From positions 3,618,001 to 3,682,000 of the forward strand of contig NC_065878.1 of NCBI RefSeq assembly GCF_933775445.1: a DNA stretch of 64,000 nucleotides, read 5' to 3'. This document shows positions 1-12,465 of this stretch, one piece after another. The first letter of the stretch is position 1, and the number at the start of each line of letters is the position of its first letter. Made by a program: the position numbers and the translations under genes. The notes under the pieces are model-generated. The model searched no databases, had not been told where the DNA came from, and saw only the letters and a program-made list of their open reading frames with translations. This DNA is from Argentina anserina. Lineage: Eukaryota > Streptophyta > Magnoliopsida > Rosales > Rosaceae.

Positions 1-105
1 AGATCATCCAATTTTTTACCCAATTAGGGCTATTCAAAATTTCAGAGAAACAAAGCGGCGTCGTTTCAGGTGTTTATAGAGAGAGAGAGAGAGAAGGGGG
101 AGGAC

Positions 106-318
106 CTTAGGGTTGGTGACGGAGGCGTGCTTGCGGATCTCGGCGGCGACGACGGAGCGGAGGTGGGAAGGGGCGACGACGTCTTGGAGGTTGTAGATGT
201 CCATGATTGTAGGGATGGATCTGCAGGCGGCCCTGAAGAAATCGAAGACTCGGTGACGAGCTTCGTCGAGAGACACAGAGTTCGGCGGGACCTTCACGCT
301 CCGGAGAGTGAACGACAT
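106..318 (-). CDS. NDUFA6: NADH dehydrogenase 1 alpha subcomplex subunit 6 (complex I, LYR family), first coding exon
   Basis: Seen: 71 codons from an ATG at 318-316, beginning MSFTLRSVKV and containing SLDEARHRVFDFFR and IPTIMDIYNLQDVV, ending in ...TNPK at an AAG|GT donor (intron starts at 105). Known: this is the highly conserved N-terminal half of the plant NDUFA6/B14 protein, a small LYR-family accessory subunit of mitochondrial respiratory complex I (about 130 residues in Arabidopsis). The remaining exon(s) lie left of position 1. An upstream in-frame ATG at 426 would add 36 residues not found in the family, so the start at 318 is preferred. The stretch past the donor (reading LLSLSLYKHLKRRR) is intron. 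The exon looks intact. A decayed LTR begins only 149 bp upstream of the start codon. Confidence 0.9.
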
Positions 319-466
319 TTTTGTGCTCAGACTCGACTCGCTCACTTCGGCTTGCCCAATGGTACCAGTTATTATACGGCGTCGTATCACTTTCAGGAAA
401 TGGGCTTCGATATATATATCTATCAATCTATCTTCACTAATAAAATGCTCACAAAAATGTCTATTT
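319..466 (-). promoter_or_regulatory. NDUFA6 5' UTR / proximal promoter, squeezed against an LTR
   Basis: This 148-bp stretch separates the NDUFA6 start codon from the TGTT end of a decayed copia LTR at 467. I see no convincing TATA box in the minus orientation. Any further promoter sequence must lie inside the old LTR or beyond the element. Inference only. Confidence 0.3.
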
Positions 467-652
467 TGTTAAAAGAAAACTTCATTAATGTGCTTTTATT
501 AAAGCAAATAAATGAATTAGTTAATGACGTTTATGATCAACGGATGTAACTTTAATTACCATTATAATTATCATTTACTTCTATTGTAATCTTGACCCTT
601 ATATAAAGGGGATTATCAATTAGATGAGTAGACTATTCCATTTTTTCCTACA
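467..652 (+). repeat. 5' LTR of decayed copia element
   Basis: About 186 bp, starting TGTTAAAAG and ending near CCTACA. It shares long stretches with the 3' copy (for example AAAGCAAATAAATGAAT and CATTTACTTCTATTGTAATC, then CTTGACCC and ATATAAAGGGGA). The internal leader that follows begins with ACACGTTATTAAC and CCCTAGAAAA, a style common in plant copia elements. Confidence 0.7.
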
Positions 653-3400
653 ACACGTTATTAACACTTTGCTTTACCTTTGAGTTTTTAGGCAAAGAAA
701 AAAAAAATATAAACCCTAGAAAAGTTTTTTTTTTGTGAAAAAATTGCAGAAGAAAACAAAGAAATTTGTTTGTTCTAAGGACACCCAGAAATCTTTTCTG
801 GGCACCACCATCTCTTCTTCAATATGCCCCAATCGGTTTTTCCTCGTCGCCGATCCGGACCCGGCCGCATGACGACGCCGTACGACAACGATCAGCGATG
901 CTCCCTCCTTCTTGGAACCGCCGCCATGCTCCCAGCCAATAGGACCGCCCAGATTAGACGACGATTCGGCTGGCCTGCAGACCAGCGTTGCTAGAAGCCT
1001 CGCTCGTTCCGGATCGTCAACGCCATCCTAAAGCCTCTGCCTTGCACAGATCACCGTATAACCCATCTCGTTCCGAGACGACCCGATCGCCAACGCTGAT
1101 CCTCTCCGGCGCAGGATTAGCAGCGACGAACCCGATCGATGTGATCGACAACCCAATTGTCCTCTGTAGCGAACCTCTCAAGTGCTCCATCATTCCAGAT
1201 TGATGCGCATTGTTCCGATCTCCGACGACGTCAACCCCTGAAAATCCGTTGACGACGCGTTCTTCAATCGGCGAAATTCCGACACGGTTTGGTGCAGCAA
1301 ACCCGACCCACGAAAATAGACTTTACCCATGTTACCAAAAACGTGATGAGCAACATGGAATCAAGAAATCAAGAATTACTTAAATATGCAGTTTATTTGG
1401 CAAACTGACAAGTAAGATCTAAATTAGTATTGCCGGTTTTATTAAATTTCATTCATATAAATGAAATTATATATGTTACGTGAATAAAGTAGTCTCTGAA
1501 TATCATGACATGTTATATGCTATGCAGATTTAAATTTATTTTAAATTTAATTGCTTAACATGTAATTGCATCGTAATGTTATGATTTACGTTTTACGCAT
1601 TATATTTATACATGGTCTTTGACACGAGTATAATAATTGCCTTAGCCTTGTATATTATGTAACCGTGTTACTTGCTATGTTTATTATTAAAATTTTATTA
1701 CTTAGCATGTCATTAAATCATGATGCTATGATTTAAATTTTCAAACATTATATATTTATACATGGTCATTGGCATGTATTATGAATACGATAATTGCCTA
1801 AGTTTTGTAAATTACTTAACCATGTTAAATGATATGTCTATATAATTTTATAATTATGTTATTTAGCATATTATATGAGAATTGCCATGATAACAAAATT
1901 TCATGAGAATTTTATAATTTAAAAAACAAAGAGAGGACAAACATATTCTTGTGATAAAGTATTTTCATGAAGCATCGAAAAATACGACCATTTCAATTAT
2001 TGGTCTTGCAATCTGATTTGTATTTCTTTGATATTCATTAAATTTTATATCTTTACTATGATAAAGCAACTTCATAAAGCTCCAGAGTGGCCATAATGTA
2101 TTTTGGTATGTTTAATTTTCGTGTAAGTCTATTTAGAATATTAGACTGCGAAACTAATAAGTCTCGTACTCTATTTACAGTTGGTTAAACCAACACAACA
2201 TATATTAGATTTTAAAGAATTTGAGTACCGACTTTCCCTACAAGCCAACCAAGGCTCAACCATGATCGAATTATGCAAACATGTTTTCCTGCACGTAATT
2301 TGGAAGCACATTTAAAATCTTGAATGACAAAGAAATGTCTTTCAGAAAAAAGAGGAAAAATTTTCAGAACGAACTATGGATAATAATGAAGAAATAACCC
2401 TAAAGCAAAAGACAAATATTATGAACATGTAGGTTCATACAAACCGATCCATGGAAATTAATAACAATGTACCGTTTGAAAAATGCATAGGGAATATGAT
2501 ATGAGCAATGAAATGCCCTCTTACAAAAAAAAATATAGAATAATGAGAGTACGACAATTTGAAAAGATATATTCAATATCAAACTACGAGGAGAAAACTC
2601 CTCAATTTTAAGAGCGACACAAATCTATGTCAATTCAAAATGTTTCAGACTTCGATTACAGTCCGCCACTAATTTTCTAAGATATAATTGTCATGGCTAT
2701 TATATATGCCTAAAATTTCGGTATTGAAGTACCTTTGGATTGGACAATACCTTGATGCAATCGTTGACATACAACCAAGGTTATGAATTTTCTCAATAAA
2801 TTGAGAATATTCGAATATTAATATACATAGTTCGATCTTTAATATTTTGACTTTGTGAAGTTGCTTTACTGCGAAGTACTACATAAAATGAAGCAACTTC
2901 ACAAAATATTCGTATGACTTCAATACCTGAATGCAAATAAATGCATCATGTGATTCCCAAAACTAATAGTAATGAAGAATAGTAGTACTATATATGTGGT
3001 TAAACCTAATAATATTAATAAGAATCATTAATTTCTAATCTTTTGGGATTCACAAAATACATACCTTATGGGATGAGCATATCGTTTTACAATCTATCAA
3101 AATTACTCTAAAGAAATTGAGTTTATATTCAATTTTTATGTCCCAACTATGTCCATTGACACTTTATGTAATAAGAGCCAACAAAAGACAATCTAACTGT
3201 TGTACATTTTTAAATATTTTTATATCAATAACTTTTTCATGTGAAATGAATAAGTGAGATTACAATTGACTTCTTTTGTATTATCTCTAATGATTACAGA
3301 TGTAACCGAGTATTAGAGAAGTGTATAAGTCCATTTAGCAAGTATATAAGAAATTGCTTAATGCATCTAACAACGTCAAAAGAAATTGACCTTCGGGATT
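653..3400 (+). other. leader and gag zone of the decayed copia element
   Basis: The part at about 780-1320 is GC-rich and reads in short open stretches (for example 988-1203), while the rest is AT-rich with no frame longer than about 60 codons. I recognise no gag domain. By position between 5' LTR and integrase scraps this should be the leader, gag and protease region, now unreadable. Confidence 0.4.
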
Positions 3401-3404
3401 TTAA

Positions 3405-5870
3405 CATATTTGGGTTTTGACACGATTTACTGGGACACCTAGGTCGTGATATGTGTGTCTATATATTATAGGAGTTACACCAGGACACCAATATTTTGGA
3501 AAAATAGAAGTAAGAACAACATAAACAAAGAACTGTGAAAATCCTTAGAATATAATTTTATGCAGGAATTGAAAATGTGATTTCATTCCCATATTTCGTC
3601 GCTCCCCTAAGACGGAACTGTGAAATGTTTGATGCATAAGTATATGCAATAACACCATATTATGCTTCTTATATCCATTGTGATTATGTATATAAAGCTA
3701 ATCATTCAAATCTTATCAATCTCTTAAAGAAACTTGGATTGAGATCATCATATGCAAAGGACATGTATTCTCATTGTGTTCAAGGATTGAATCAAACGAA
3801 AATTATGTGGATTAATTCAACCAACTTTGGGACACTTTAAATAATTTATGGTGTTAGTTGATGTGCTACTAAAACTAATGATACTTATGCTAGTTACAAA
3901 CCCACTTGGTCACATGGAAAATGACTAAAGTATTAGTCTTGATATTGGTATATGGTAATACGCACCAATTTTTACGTTAATGGTAATGTAATTTTTGCAA
4001 ACACAACTTATTACTCACTAGTTTTTGGCTATCACCTTAATCATTGTCAAAGGAATTACAATCGATAACATCGAATGATCGAAATACTTGAGCTCGCCAG
4101 GATTGACACGGATCTAGAATCTTTGAGCTCAACTAAATAAACCTACGTGCCAAATTGCAACGCCACATCGCATAATGGTGAAACCAACTAATGTGAATAA
4201 ATGTTCTCACTGGAGACGAGCATCCAGATAATCCGCTATATTGCAACTTTGACAAGCGATCTCTTTTTCCGCTAGATATGTGGAATATCACTTTGATGAG
4301 ATAAGAATAAAGAATGTTCAAGTGGAACTACAAGAATTATTGTGGTTTGTCCCCACTGTGTCTCATCTTGATCCCTACTATTGAACAAAGTGATGAGATC
4401 ACAGATATTAGCTACAAATCGGCTTGCAAGGTTCAATGTCCTAAGAAGAGGACATGTTGCCACCCAAAAGGAATTGGGCATTGCGTTGCCACCATAGATG
4501 GTGGCATGTTGACACCATAAAGTGGCATAAATGGTGTCATAGGCCATGACTCTCCAAGGAAGAGGGGGATACCACCTTATGTTCGATATATACTCGATTT
4601 AAGGAAGAAAGTGAGTTAGGCACAATTGGATCCATGGATCCATAATTTCAAATCCGCCTCATGAGAATTCCTGGATTTTGGTTATCACTGGGGGACGCCT
4701 CAGATATAAGAAAAAATCCTTGAATATATAGAGATCTCTACCAAATACAAACCACATGAGGATGTAGGATATTGAGTCTTCATATCGAATCATACTTCGT
4801 TGAAAAATAGCAACGTAGTAATTTTGGCCTAATGAAAAGAAGCGATCCAGCATGAACTAAAGTTCAGTAACAAAGAGATAGGTATTTGGGCAGGTGAAGA
4901 CGACACCACAAATGTAAAACCTATCATATATCTTTGTTAGGATGCAAAGTATAGACTCACCTTATGGCGCAAGGTCTCTCACAAACGCACTGGAATCGAC
5001 TACGAGGAAATATTCTTTTGTAATGGACCATAAAGAGATATTCTCGTAATGGATGTCATTGCACTCCACAACCTTATTAGTTTGGTAGTTTCCGAAAAAC
5101 TGACAAATGCAGCTTATGGTAAAATAAGGTATCTCTATGAGGATCAAAATTAATAGATATACATGAAAGTCATAGAACATACTTTATCCACTCAATAAAT
5201 AGTTCTAGATCACGTAGTGTTACAAAAGGAATTGAAACGTTCACGAAGTAAAATACTTGATTATGAATAGTGATCAGATGTGTTATGTCATTGCGTATTC
5301 AATATGGATTTGCAGAGTCTTTTGATGAACTAAAAAGATGTCGTCATTATAAATCTTAAGTCGAGAATGAAAAAGATCATTGGGAAGACACAGTCTCAAA
5401 ATGGATCTTGAGGACCGTAATATTGATAATTAAACCATCAATCGGCTTTTAAGCATTCTAAAGGTTAAAAGTGAAGCTTCCATAGCTTCCATGATCAGTC
5501 GAAGTCTTTAAAAATATATCTGTTTTCGTCTAATTGAAAGATGACGAATAAGTGTTGGGAAATGAGATTCTCTATACAAGTGCAAAGATACATTATTGCA
5601 CTTAACACAATAAACTTGACTCGACTTCTCATTCGTTGTATAGCTTAGCGCCAATGCAACAACAATACCTAAAGGTTTAGGTTTATAGTCCCTATAAAGA
5701 AAAGAGAAAACAACATCATGAGAATGAATACTATCCACGTCGTTGCATATTTGGCGTAAAGAAATATGTACCAAATAAGATGCATCATTAAATATGCAAA
5801 AGTTATCAAAGTTCTCATGATTAATGTAAAAATCAAGGGGAGGTGCAGACATCAGGGGGAGTCTAACACA
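3405..5870 (+). pseudogene. copia pol relics (integrase, reverse transcriptase, RNase H)
   Basis: Relic copia pol read across all three frames with many stops. Around 3.41-3.5 kb a stretch resembles the WHDRLGHPG-type GAG-preintegrase motif. At about 4.27 kb YVEYHFDEIRI resembles the end of the copia capping segment. At 5.04-5.18 kb the reverse transcriptase is recognisable (LISLVVSEKL, then IDIYMKV), although the catalytic YVDD box is not preserved. Around 5.83-5.87 kb lies the typical end of pol followed by a CATCAGGGGGAG tract. The gene is certainly dead. Assignment to the copia class rests on these short blocks and their order. Confidence 0.6.
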
Positions 5871-6023
5871 TATAATTTAATTTCAAATATCATAAGTGTG
5901 TTGTGCTCTTTTCCCCTTCGACCAAGGTTTTATTTTCTCTCATTGGTTTTGTTACTTGGCAAGGTTTTTAATGAGGCAACACCTTATGCACCATTATATC
6001 TTTAAAGTCGGCACAAGAGGGAG

Positions 6024-6226
6024 TATTGAAAGAAAAACACCATTAGTGTGCATTCGTTAAAGCAAATAAATGAATGAGTTAATGACGTTTATGATGAACG
6101 GATGTAACGGATCAATCACCAATATGTAGCCTTAATTACCATTGTAATTACCATTTACTTCTATTGTAATCTTGACCCCTATATAAAGGGGAATGAAATG
6201 AGTAGACAATTCCATTTTTCTCTACA
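6024..6226 (+). repeat. 3' LTR of decayed copia element
   Basis: About 203 bp, starting at the purine tract and ending near TCTACA. It carries an extra ~20 bp relative to the 5' LTR (near 6108-6130) and numerous substitutions. The terminal TG appears mutated to TA. Confidence 0.7.
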
Positions 6227-6426
6227 AAACATTTATTATTATAAAGAATATTGTTATTACTACCTAAAATTCTCTATCCACACACCCTTTCAAATGCTCT
6301 ATGCCACTGGCATTTACGTGTGTATATTTTCACAAATTGCACAATCACTTTAAAAAGTAGTTGGTTTTAGTTTATCAACATGATAGAATTTCTAACTTCC
6401 CATTAACGACAATCTTTTCCTGATTT

Positions 6427-6720
6427 CACTACCAGAAAAAAGACCTTAAGCGACGAAAACAAGTTTGGCTAAAACGTTTCCTCGTTTAGGTAAGACCTTA
6501 AGCGACGAACAGTGACTGAAACTGTTTTCGTCGTTCTAGAAGTTTCCTACACGACAAACATATAGGTTTGTCACCTGAAATTACCACTTAACTGACGAAA
6601 TGTGAGTTGTCGGTTGTCTTTCGTCGTTTAGGATTATTTATGCACGACAATTAGATTTTGTCGTTTGATTTTACATAAACGACGAATTGTTTAACTTATA
6701 CGACGAAAGTGTTTGTCTCT
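6427..6720 (+). repeat. left CACTA terminus with subterminal repeats
   Basis: Roughly ten copies of a short motif close to ACGACGAAA, in both orientations, lie within 300 bp of the left end. In En/Spm such subterminal repeats are binding sites for the TNPA protein. Confidence 0.8.
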
Positions 6721-7297
6721 TAAGTGAAATCACGAATCCATATCCTTATCTGTTTCTAGATCTCCAGACAGAGACGCAAAAGAATAGAGCAAATGGCGAT
6801 TCCCAGGTTTTGGAGAGAACTTCCGTGAAAATGGTCTCAAATTTCTTAAATATCATTGTACCACATCTCTACACACTACTTTATGGCGGTATGTTTTCTT
6901 TTCCCCTCTTTTTGACATGTTTTCCAATGAGCTTTTTATCTTGCTTGGTTATTGATTTCATCTGGTAATGATATTATTTTTCTTACTTGGTAATGATATT
7001 ATCTTACTTAGTAATTATATATGAATCATTGATTACTCATTAGCTTGTAAGTTGGTGTGCTTAATTTGGTAATTATTTTTTTTAACCTTATTTATTTATG
7101 TTTATTATAAATAATATATATATATATTTTGTTAATTTTCTGCATAAATAATTAATTTGTATTTTATTAGTGCGATGAATGAAATTAAAGAATGTTAAAT
7201 TCTTTTATTCTCGATATTTAGCCTTAGAAAATCTCGATAATTAGTACGTGTTATTCAATTGTTTTATTAGTATGTGTTATGACATCATACACAGAAT
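6721..7297 (+). other. CACTA 5' untranslated zone
   Basis: This AT-rich stretch runs between the left subterminal repeats and the original transposase start codon at 7298-7300. One open stretch (6687-6968) shows no family resemblance. Presumably it is the promoter, leader and a first intron of the transposase transcript. Confidence 0.4.
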
Positions 7298-7304
7298 ATG
7301 GACA

Positions 7305-8869
7305 TCTGATGAGTGCTCGATTACTCGACATCAATATTTAACCCTGAACACATCATAGTAGTATAAAGCAAGAGGGTATCGTTCACAAACCGGGGATCCA
7401 GCCAGGGCTTAGGATCACAATACTTACACGAATTCATAAAGGTTTTAAGGTTTGATATAGATTTTGGATTGAATCATAAAAACAGTAAATAAAATCTAAA
7501 CTAATATATACATGTGATCAACCAACCAACACATAAACAATCACCAAAACAACTCACATAGAGGGAATCGAACAAGTTCTATCACTTCTTATTGAATCAT
7601 GCCGAGACATATATTGAGCAACCATGGATGGATCATGCATTTAGGGTTCTAAGCAGTAACCTAAACGCATAGACACTTAATACATTCGATCAAAACCAAG
7701 CAGCCATAATCGAAATTCTAACATGTTCATCTTAATCATGTAATCCCAAAGCCATGCACATTGAATTCATCAAGTATGTCACTTACTTAACCAACAACCA
7801 TGCAAATCGAAAACCACATAAACAAGAATAAACATGTTCTTAGCATAAGTCTTTTATCCAACAACCTAAATATCATGCTACAAGCATAGTCATAACACTT
7901 AGAAATCGAAATTTGATCATACATATATTCGGCAGAAACCAAAACAGAAATTCATAAAACCAAAACAATTTTCGAATCCTCCATATAAATTGAATCAAGT
8001 ATCTATTTCATAGACAAAATTGATACAAGATTAAACTACTCAAATCGCAAGCTTCATCCAAGAACAAGAATAAAACCAAAACCGAAATTAAACAAGAGTG
8101 AATCATGGTTACACTTTATAAATCAAGCAATCCACAAGTGTAGCCGAGACTTCTATGGATGAAACCTTCTTCACAAGCGTGTTTGAAGGCTATTGATAGG
8201 TGGGGAATGGTGGAATCGGTTTTAGGATTTCTTGGAATGGTGAAGGATGAATTCGGCAGAGCTATGGCTGTGTTTGTGTGTAGGGCTGATGATGTTGCTG
8301 AATGGAGAGGCCGGCCTCTATATATAGAGGTTTAGGAAGCCTTCTTGCCGTGCCAAAAGGAGATAGAATCCAATTGGGAAACTGAAATCCTCTTTGTTAT
8401 GGATTTGGTTTATGTACTCCATATCCAACTTGATGTAGGAAACCAAGTCCAATAGGGAGATCACTTTAAGGGCTGCACGGTAATCTCTTGGTCCAACTAG
8501 GAGTAGCTAGGCCGGCCTCCTCTTCTCTTTGTTCAACTCGAATATGATTTCCTTGTTCAACTAGGAATGCAAGTCGGCAACTCTCCTTTCTTTCCAAATA
8601 TGATTTGTCTTTCCTGAAAAGAAATCGTCGATTAAGGAATAGGAAAGAATGAAAATAGGAAAGTAGAGTCCTAGTCGAGTAAGGAATCCTAGCTCAATCA
8701 GGAGTTCTAACACTTAGCACAATTTCATCATCAAATCATCTAAATTCGAAATAGCTCTACCTATAGCATACATATGACAAATATGAACCTAAAACAACTA
8801 AATAAGAAGTAACAAAGCATAAGAATAGGGCATATAAACATTAAGAACGTCACACTTTGTGTTCCTATC
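7305..8869. mobile_element. unclassified 1,565-bp insertion in the transposase start region
   Basis: The CACTA sequence reads ATGGACA just before 7305 and ACAAGAGCTGGATG from 8870. ACA occurs on both sides (7302-7304 and 8870-8872). Removing the insert with one ACA restores a frame starting MDKSWM, the usual beginning of tnp2 proteins, so both edges are exact. The insert starts TCTGATGAGTGCTCG and ends GTGTTCCTATC. It has no terminal inverted repeat, no LTRs and no coding sequence. Near its right end is a small hairpin (CACA-CTT-TGTG), about 9 bp before the edge. It could be a Helitron-like or other non-autonomous element, but it lacks a canonical CTRR end and the A/T insertion site. Confidence 0.6.
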
Positions 8870-8880
8870 ACAAGAGCTGG

Positions 8881-11800
8881 ATGTTGCTCGGTAGAGAGGA
8901 CCCACTTTATTTAAACGGAATATTTAATTTCGTGAATTGGGCAGTCCATAATGGTAATGGAGCAGAATGGTACAAGTGCCCGTGTAGAAAATGCTGCTGC
9001 AACGACTGGGTGAATTGTCACTTTCTGTATCAACACCTTTCACAGAATGGCATGTGGCAAAATTATACTATATGGACGGAGCACGGTGAAGTTCCCGTTC
9101 ACAATCGTACAATGGTTGATTTTCGAGATGGTTATATTCATGAAAGTGGGTCATCTAGTGGTACTATTAGTCATTCTATGGACCATACCATGAAAATGCT
9201 ATACGATGGCTTCCCATATGCTTCAAGATATGGTCAGGGAGAGTCATTTGAAAACGTGACAGTTAATGAAGAGATAATAGATCATGAAGAGGCAGTTGAC
9301 ATGACTGATTACGATAGATATAATAGGTTGGTCACTGAAGCGCAAACCCCTTTGTACCAAGGTTGTGACGTGACTGTTTTGAGTGCAATCATGTCACATA
9401 TGCAGTTGAAAGTGAAGCATAAATGGTCAAATATCAGTTATGATGGTAATTCTGAATATATTAAGAGCATGCTACCTAAGGAAACCCAGTTTCCTGAAAG
9501 TCATTATAAGACAAAGAAGATCCTGAAAGACCTCGGTCTCAGTTATGAAAAAATACATGCTTGCAAGAATAATTGTATATTGTTTCGTGGAGATTTTGCA
9601 AGAGATGATGAGTGTCATGTGTGTTTTGAGTCGAGGTGGGAGCCATATTCTTTGTATAAGAAGAAAAAGGTTCCAGTAAAGGTGCTTCGTTATTTCCCAT
9701 TGAAACCTAGATTGCAACGTCTTTACATGTCTGCGGACACGACAAAGGAGATGAGATGGCATGGGTTAGAAAGGGATGATGATGATGTTCTTAGACATCC
9801 AGTAGATGGGGAGGCTTGGAAACATTTTGACATATTATATCCTGACTTTGCAACAGACATTCGAAATGTAAGAGTCGCAATTGCAATAGACGGGTTCAAT
9901 CCTTGGGGACAACAAAGTTCGTCTCATAGTACTTGGCCTGTTATTGTTGTGCCATACAACTTCCCTCCCTGGATGCTAATGAAGAAGGAGTTTAATTTTA
10001 TGACTCTATTAATTCCTGGTCCAAAGTCTCTGGGAAAGTGTCTTGATGTGTATATGCAACCATTGATTGATGAGTTGAAAGATTTATGGATAAATGGAGT
10101 CCAAACATTTGACAGATATACTGGAACTTCATTCATGATGAGAGCAGCAGTAATGTGGACCATTAGCGATTTTCCTGCTTATGGAATGTTATCCTCTCAA
10201 ACCACTAAAGGGTACAAGGCATGTCCGGTATGCTTGGACAACATACATTCTACTTGGCATGCTGGAAAGGTATGTTACATGGGTCACCGTAGATGGCTTC
10301 CAATTGATCACGAATGGTGGTTTGATGCAACAGCATTTGATGGGAAGCAAGAGTTTGATATGGAACCTAGACATTTATCTGGTGATGAAATTTTGGAAAA
10401 GTTAAACTCATTCGATTTTGGTCGGCTAAGCAGTCAGCCGAAGTTCCCGCGACCTAAGCGCCCTGAAGATCTCTTATGTTGGGACCACAAGAGTGTGTTC
10501 TTTGAGTTGCCTTACTGGTCAAAATTGAAACAAAGACATACCATAGATGGCATGCACACAGAGAAGAACGTATTTGACAGCATTATCGGAACAACTTTCG
10601 ATTTTAAAGAGAAGACAAAAGACACTGTTAAATCGCGTGTGGATTTGGAATTTCATGGCCTACGGCCACACTTATGGGTCAAAAGGAAGGGGTCAAAAGC
10701 TGTAATCCCTGTTGCATCTTACACAGTGAAGCCATCTTTGAAACCATTAATATTTAAATGGTTTCATGATGTAAAGTATGCTCAAGGGTATGCATTAAAT
10801 ATAGCGCGTTGTGTTAAAGTGGAGGAACAAAAGATTTCAGGAATGAAGACCCATGATAGTCATGTGTTATTGCAGCGGCTTCTTCCAGTGGTAATTAGAC
10901 CCTATTTGCCGGCTAATATGGTTGATCCATTAATAGCCTTGTCCAGTTTCTGGCAAAAGTTATGCGCTAGAGAACTGAAGAAGTCAGATGTCCTTAAATT
11001 GTAAGGTGACATTGTTTACATCCTTTGCAAATTGGAAAAAATTTATCCACCCGCTTTTTTTGACATCATAGTTCACCTCATGATCCACCTTCCCGATCAA
11101 GCTCTACTGACTGGTCCAATACAGAATACCTGGATGTTTCCCATAGAAAGGTACAATGTATATAACAATACATGTTTTTTTTATATTTACATACTTTTTG
11201 TGTATAATACTAACTCCATATATTTCAGGCAACTCGGAGGTTATAAAGGCTATGTTAGAAATAGATCTAACTCGGAAGGGTCAATAGCAGAGGCATACAG
11301 GGCACACGAATGTGTAACCTACTGTAATTTATATCTCCATAATGCAGATAACACAGACTCAACCAATGTGGACATTATACATAGATTCAACCTTTCAGTT
11401 GTTTCTAAAGAAGTAAGAATGTTTGGTAACTTACCAAATTCAGAGAAATTGAGTGAAAATGACCTCATTGAGGCTCATTGGTGTGTACTGCAACACTGTG
11501 AAGAAGTCGACAAGTATCGAGATTATCATAAGGGACAAGTTCAACAGAGGCATAAGAAAGAATTTCCAAATTATTTTCAAACATGGGTACGTTCAATCTT
11601 TATAATATCTATAGTGGTCACAAAGTATATTGAATTTTTGTTGTGGTCAATTCTAAATTTTTTTAAGTTCTTTGTCTACAAATAGGTGAGAAAGTTGCAA
11701 CGAGATAATAGTAGCGAGTACTTCTCGGAGTTGCAACATTTGGCTGGGAAGCCTCAGTCACATAATGTATATTCGGCTTGTGTTGTAAACAGCGTTAAGT

Positions 11801-12465
11801 TCTTGACAGAGCGACGAGATCAAGGGCGAAAGACACAAAATTGCGGCGTTATGGTAGGGGGTGAGGATGAGGAAGATGCATATTATGGGATTGTTGTTTC
11901 TGTTGTCGAGCTACTTTATGCAGCTGGTATGCCAATTGTGTTATTCAAGTGTAGATGGTTCAATACTAACCCTAATGTTCGCAGGAGTACAATACTAGAT
12001 CATGGCTTGTTATCAATGAATACAAACACCAGTTGGTATGAGAATGAGCCATTCATACTTGCTACCACGGCAAAACAAGTGTTCTATCTTGATGATCCGA
12101 AAGAGGGTGGGGGTTGGAAAATAGTTAACATGATGTCACATAGAAACATATAGGCTGCAACCACACTTTTACGGGGTGCCGAACGAGATATTGAGAATGT
12201 GGTAGTTGAACCATATCAAGAACTTTCTAGCTCTCAAATCCCCGACACAAAGACTATTCGTACGAACGACATGTATAACCCTCAAGCTATTGGGTATGTT
12301 CCCATTGACACTTTAGAGTTCGACTTTGATCCACTACAGTTTATACCACCTGATGAAGAGGACTTTATTGACGATGAAAATGAAGATGAAGTTACAGATG
12401 AAGAACCAGATGAGGATCCTCCAGAGGACGGTCTAAGAGATGAGGATTCATATGACAGCGATTGA
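8881..12465 (+). pseudogene. tnp2-type CACTA transposase, broken
   Basis: Three exons by eye: 8881-11150, 11229-11586 and 11686-12465, with introns of 78 and 99 bp bounded by GT-AG. Domains in order: N-terminal transposase-associated zinc region (WYKCPCRKC), Transposase_21/tnp2 core (AIDGFNPWGQQSSSHSTWPV, YGMLSSQTTKGYKACPVC), DUF4218 (FFDIIVHLMIHLPDQALL, RNRSNSEGSIAEAY), DUF4216 (GEDEEDAYYGIVV) and an acidic tail. Two in-frame stops break it: TAA at 11002-11004 (before GDIVYILCKLEK) and TAG at 12151-12153. The original ATG is at 7298, separated by the 1.57-kb insertion; the first remaining in-frame ATG is at 8881. Apart from these lesions the frame is open, so inactivation is not very old. 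Confidence 0.9.

Larger units (their letters stand above)
467..6226 (+). mobile_element. decayed Ty1-copia LTR retrotransposon
   Basis: Two diverged direct repeats (467-652 and 6024-6226) bracket about 5.4 kb. The right repeat is preceded by a purine tract (AAGAGGGAG), as expected of a polypurine tract before a 3' LTR on the plus strand. Between them lie readable scraps of a copia polyprotein in the right order: an integrase-like block near 3.4 kb, a block with NPPHEN and GDASDIRKNP around 4.65-4.72 kb, and a reverse-transcriptase block around 5.04-5.18 kb with LISLVVSEKL followed by IDIYMKV. No long reading frame survives, so the insertion is old. A target-site duplication is not clear. Confidence 0.75.

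Noticed and set aside
988..1203. GC-rich open frame that looked gene-like
   Set aside because: It lies in the leader of a decayed copia element, is short, and matches no domain.
8857..8880. Possible earlier start of the tnp2 frame inside the inserted element
   Set aside because: The codon at 8857 is TTG and belongs to the insertion; the first true in-frame ATG is 8881 and the original start is 7298.
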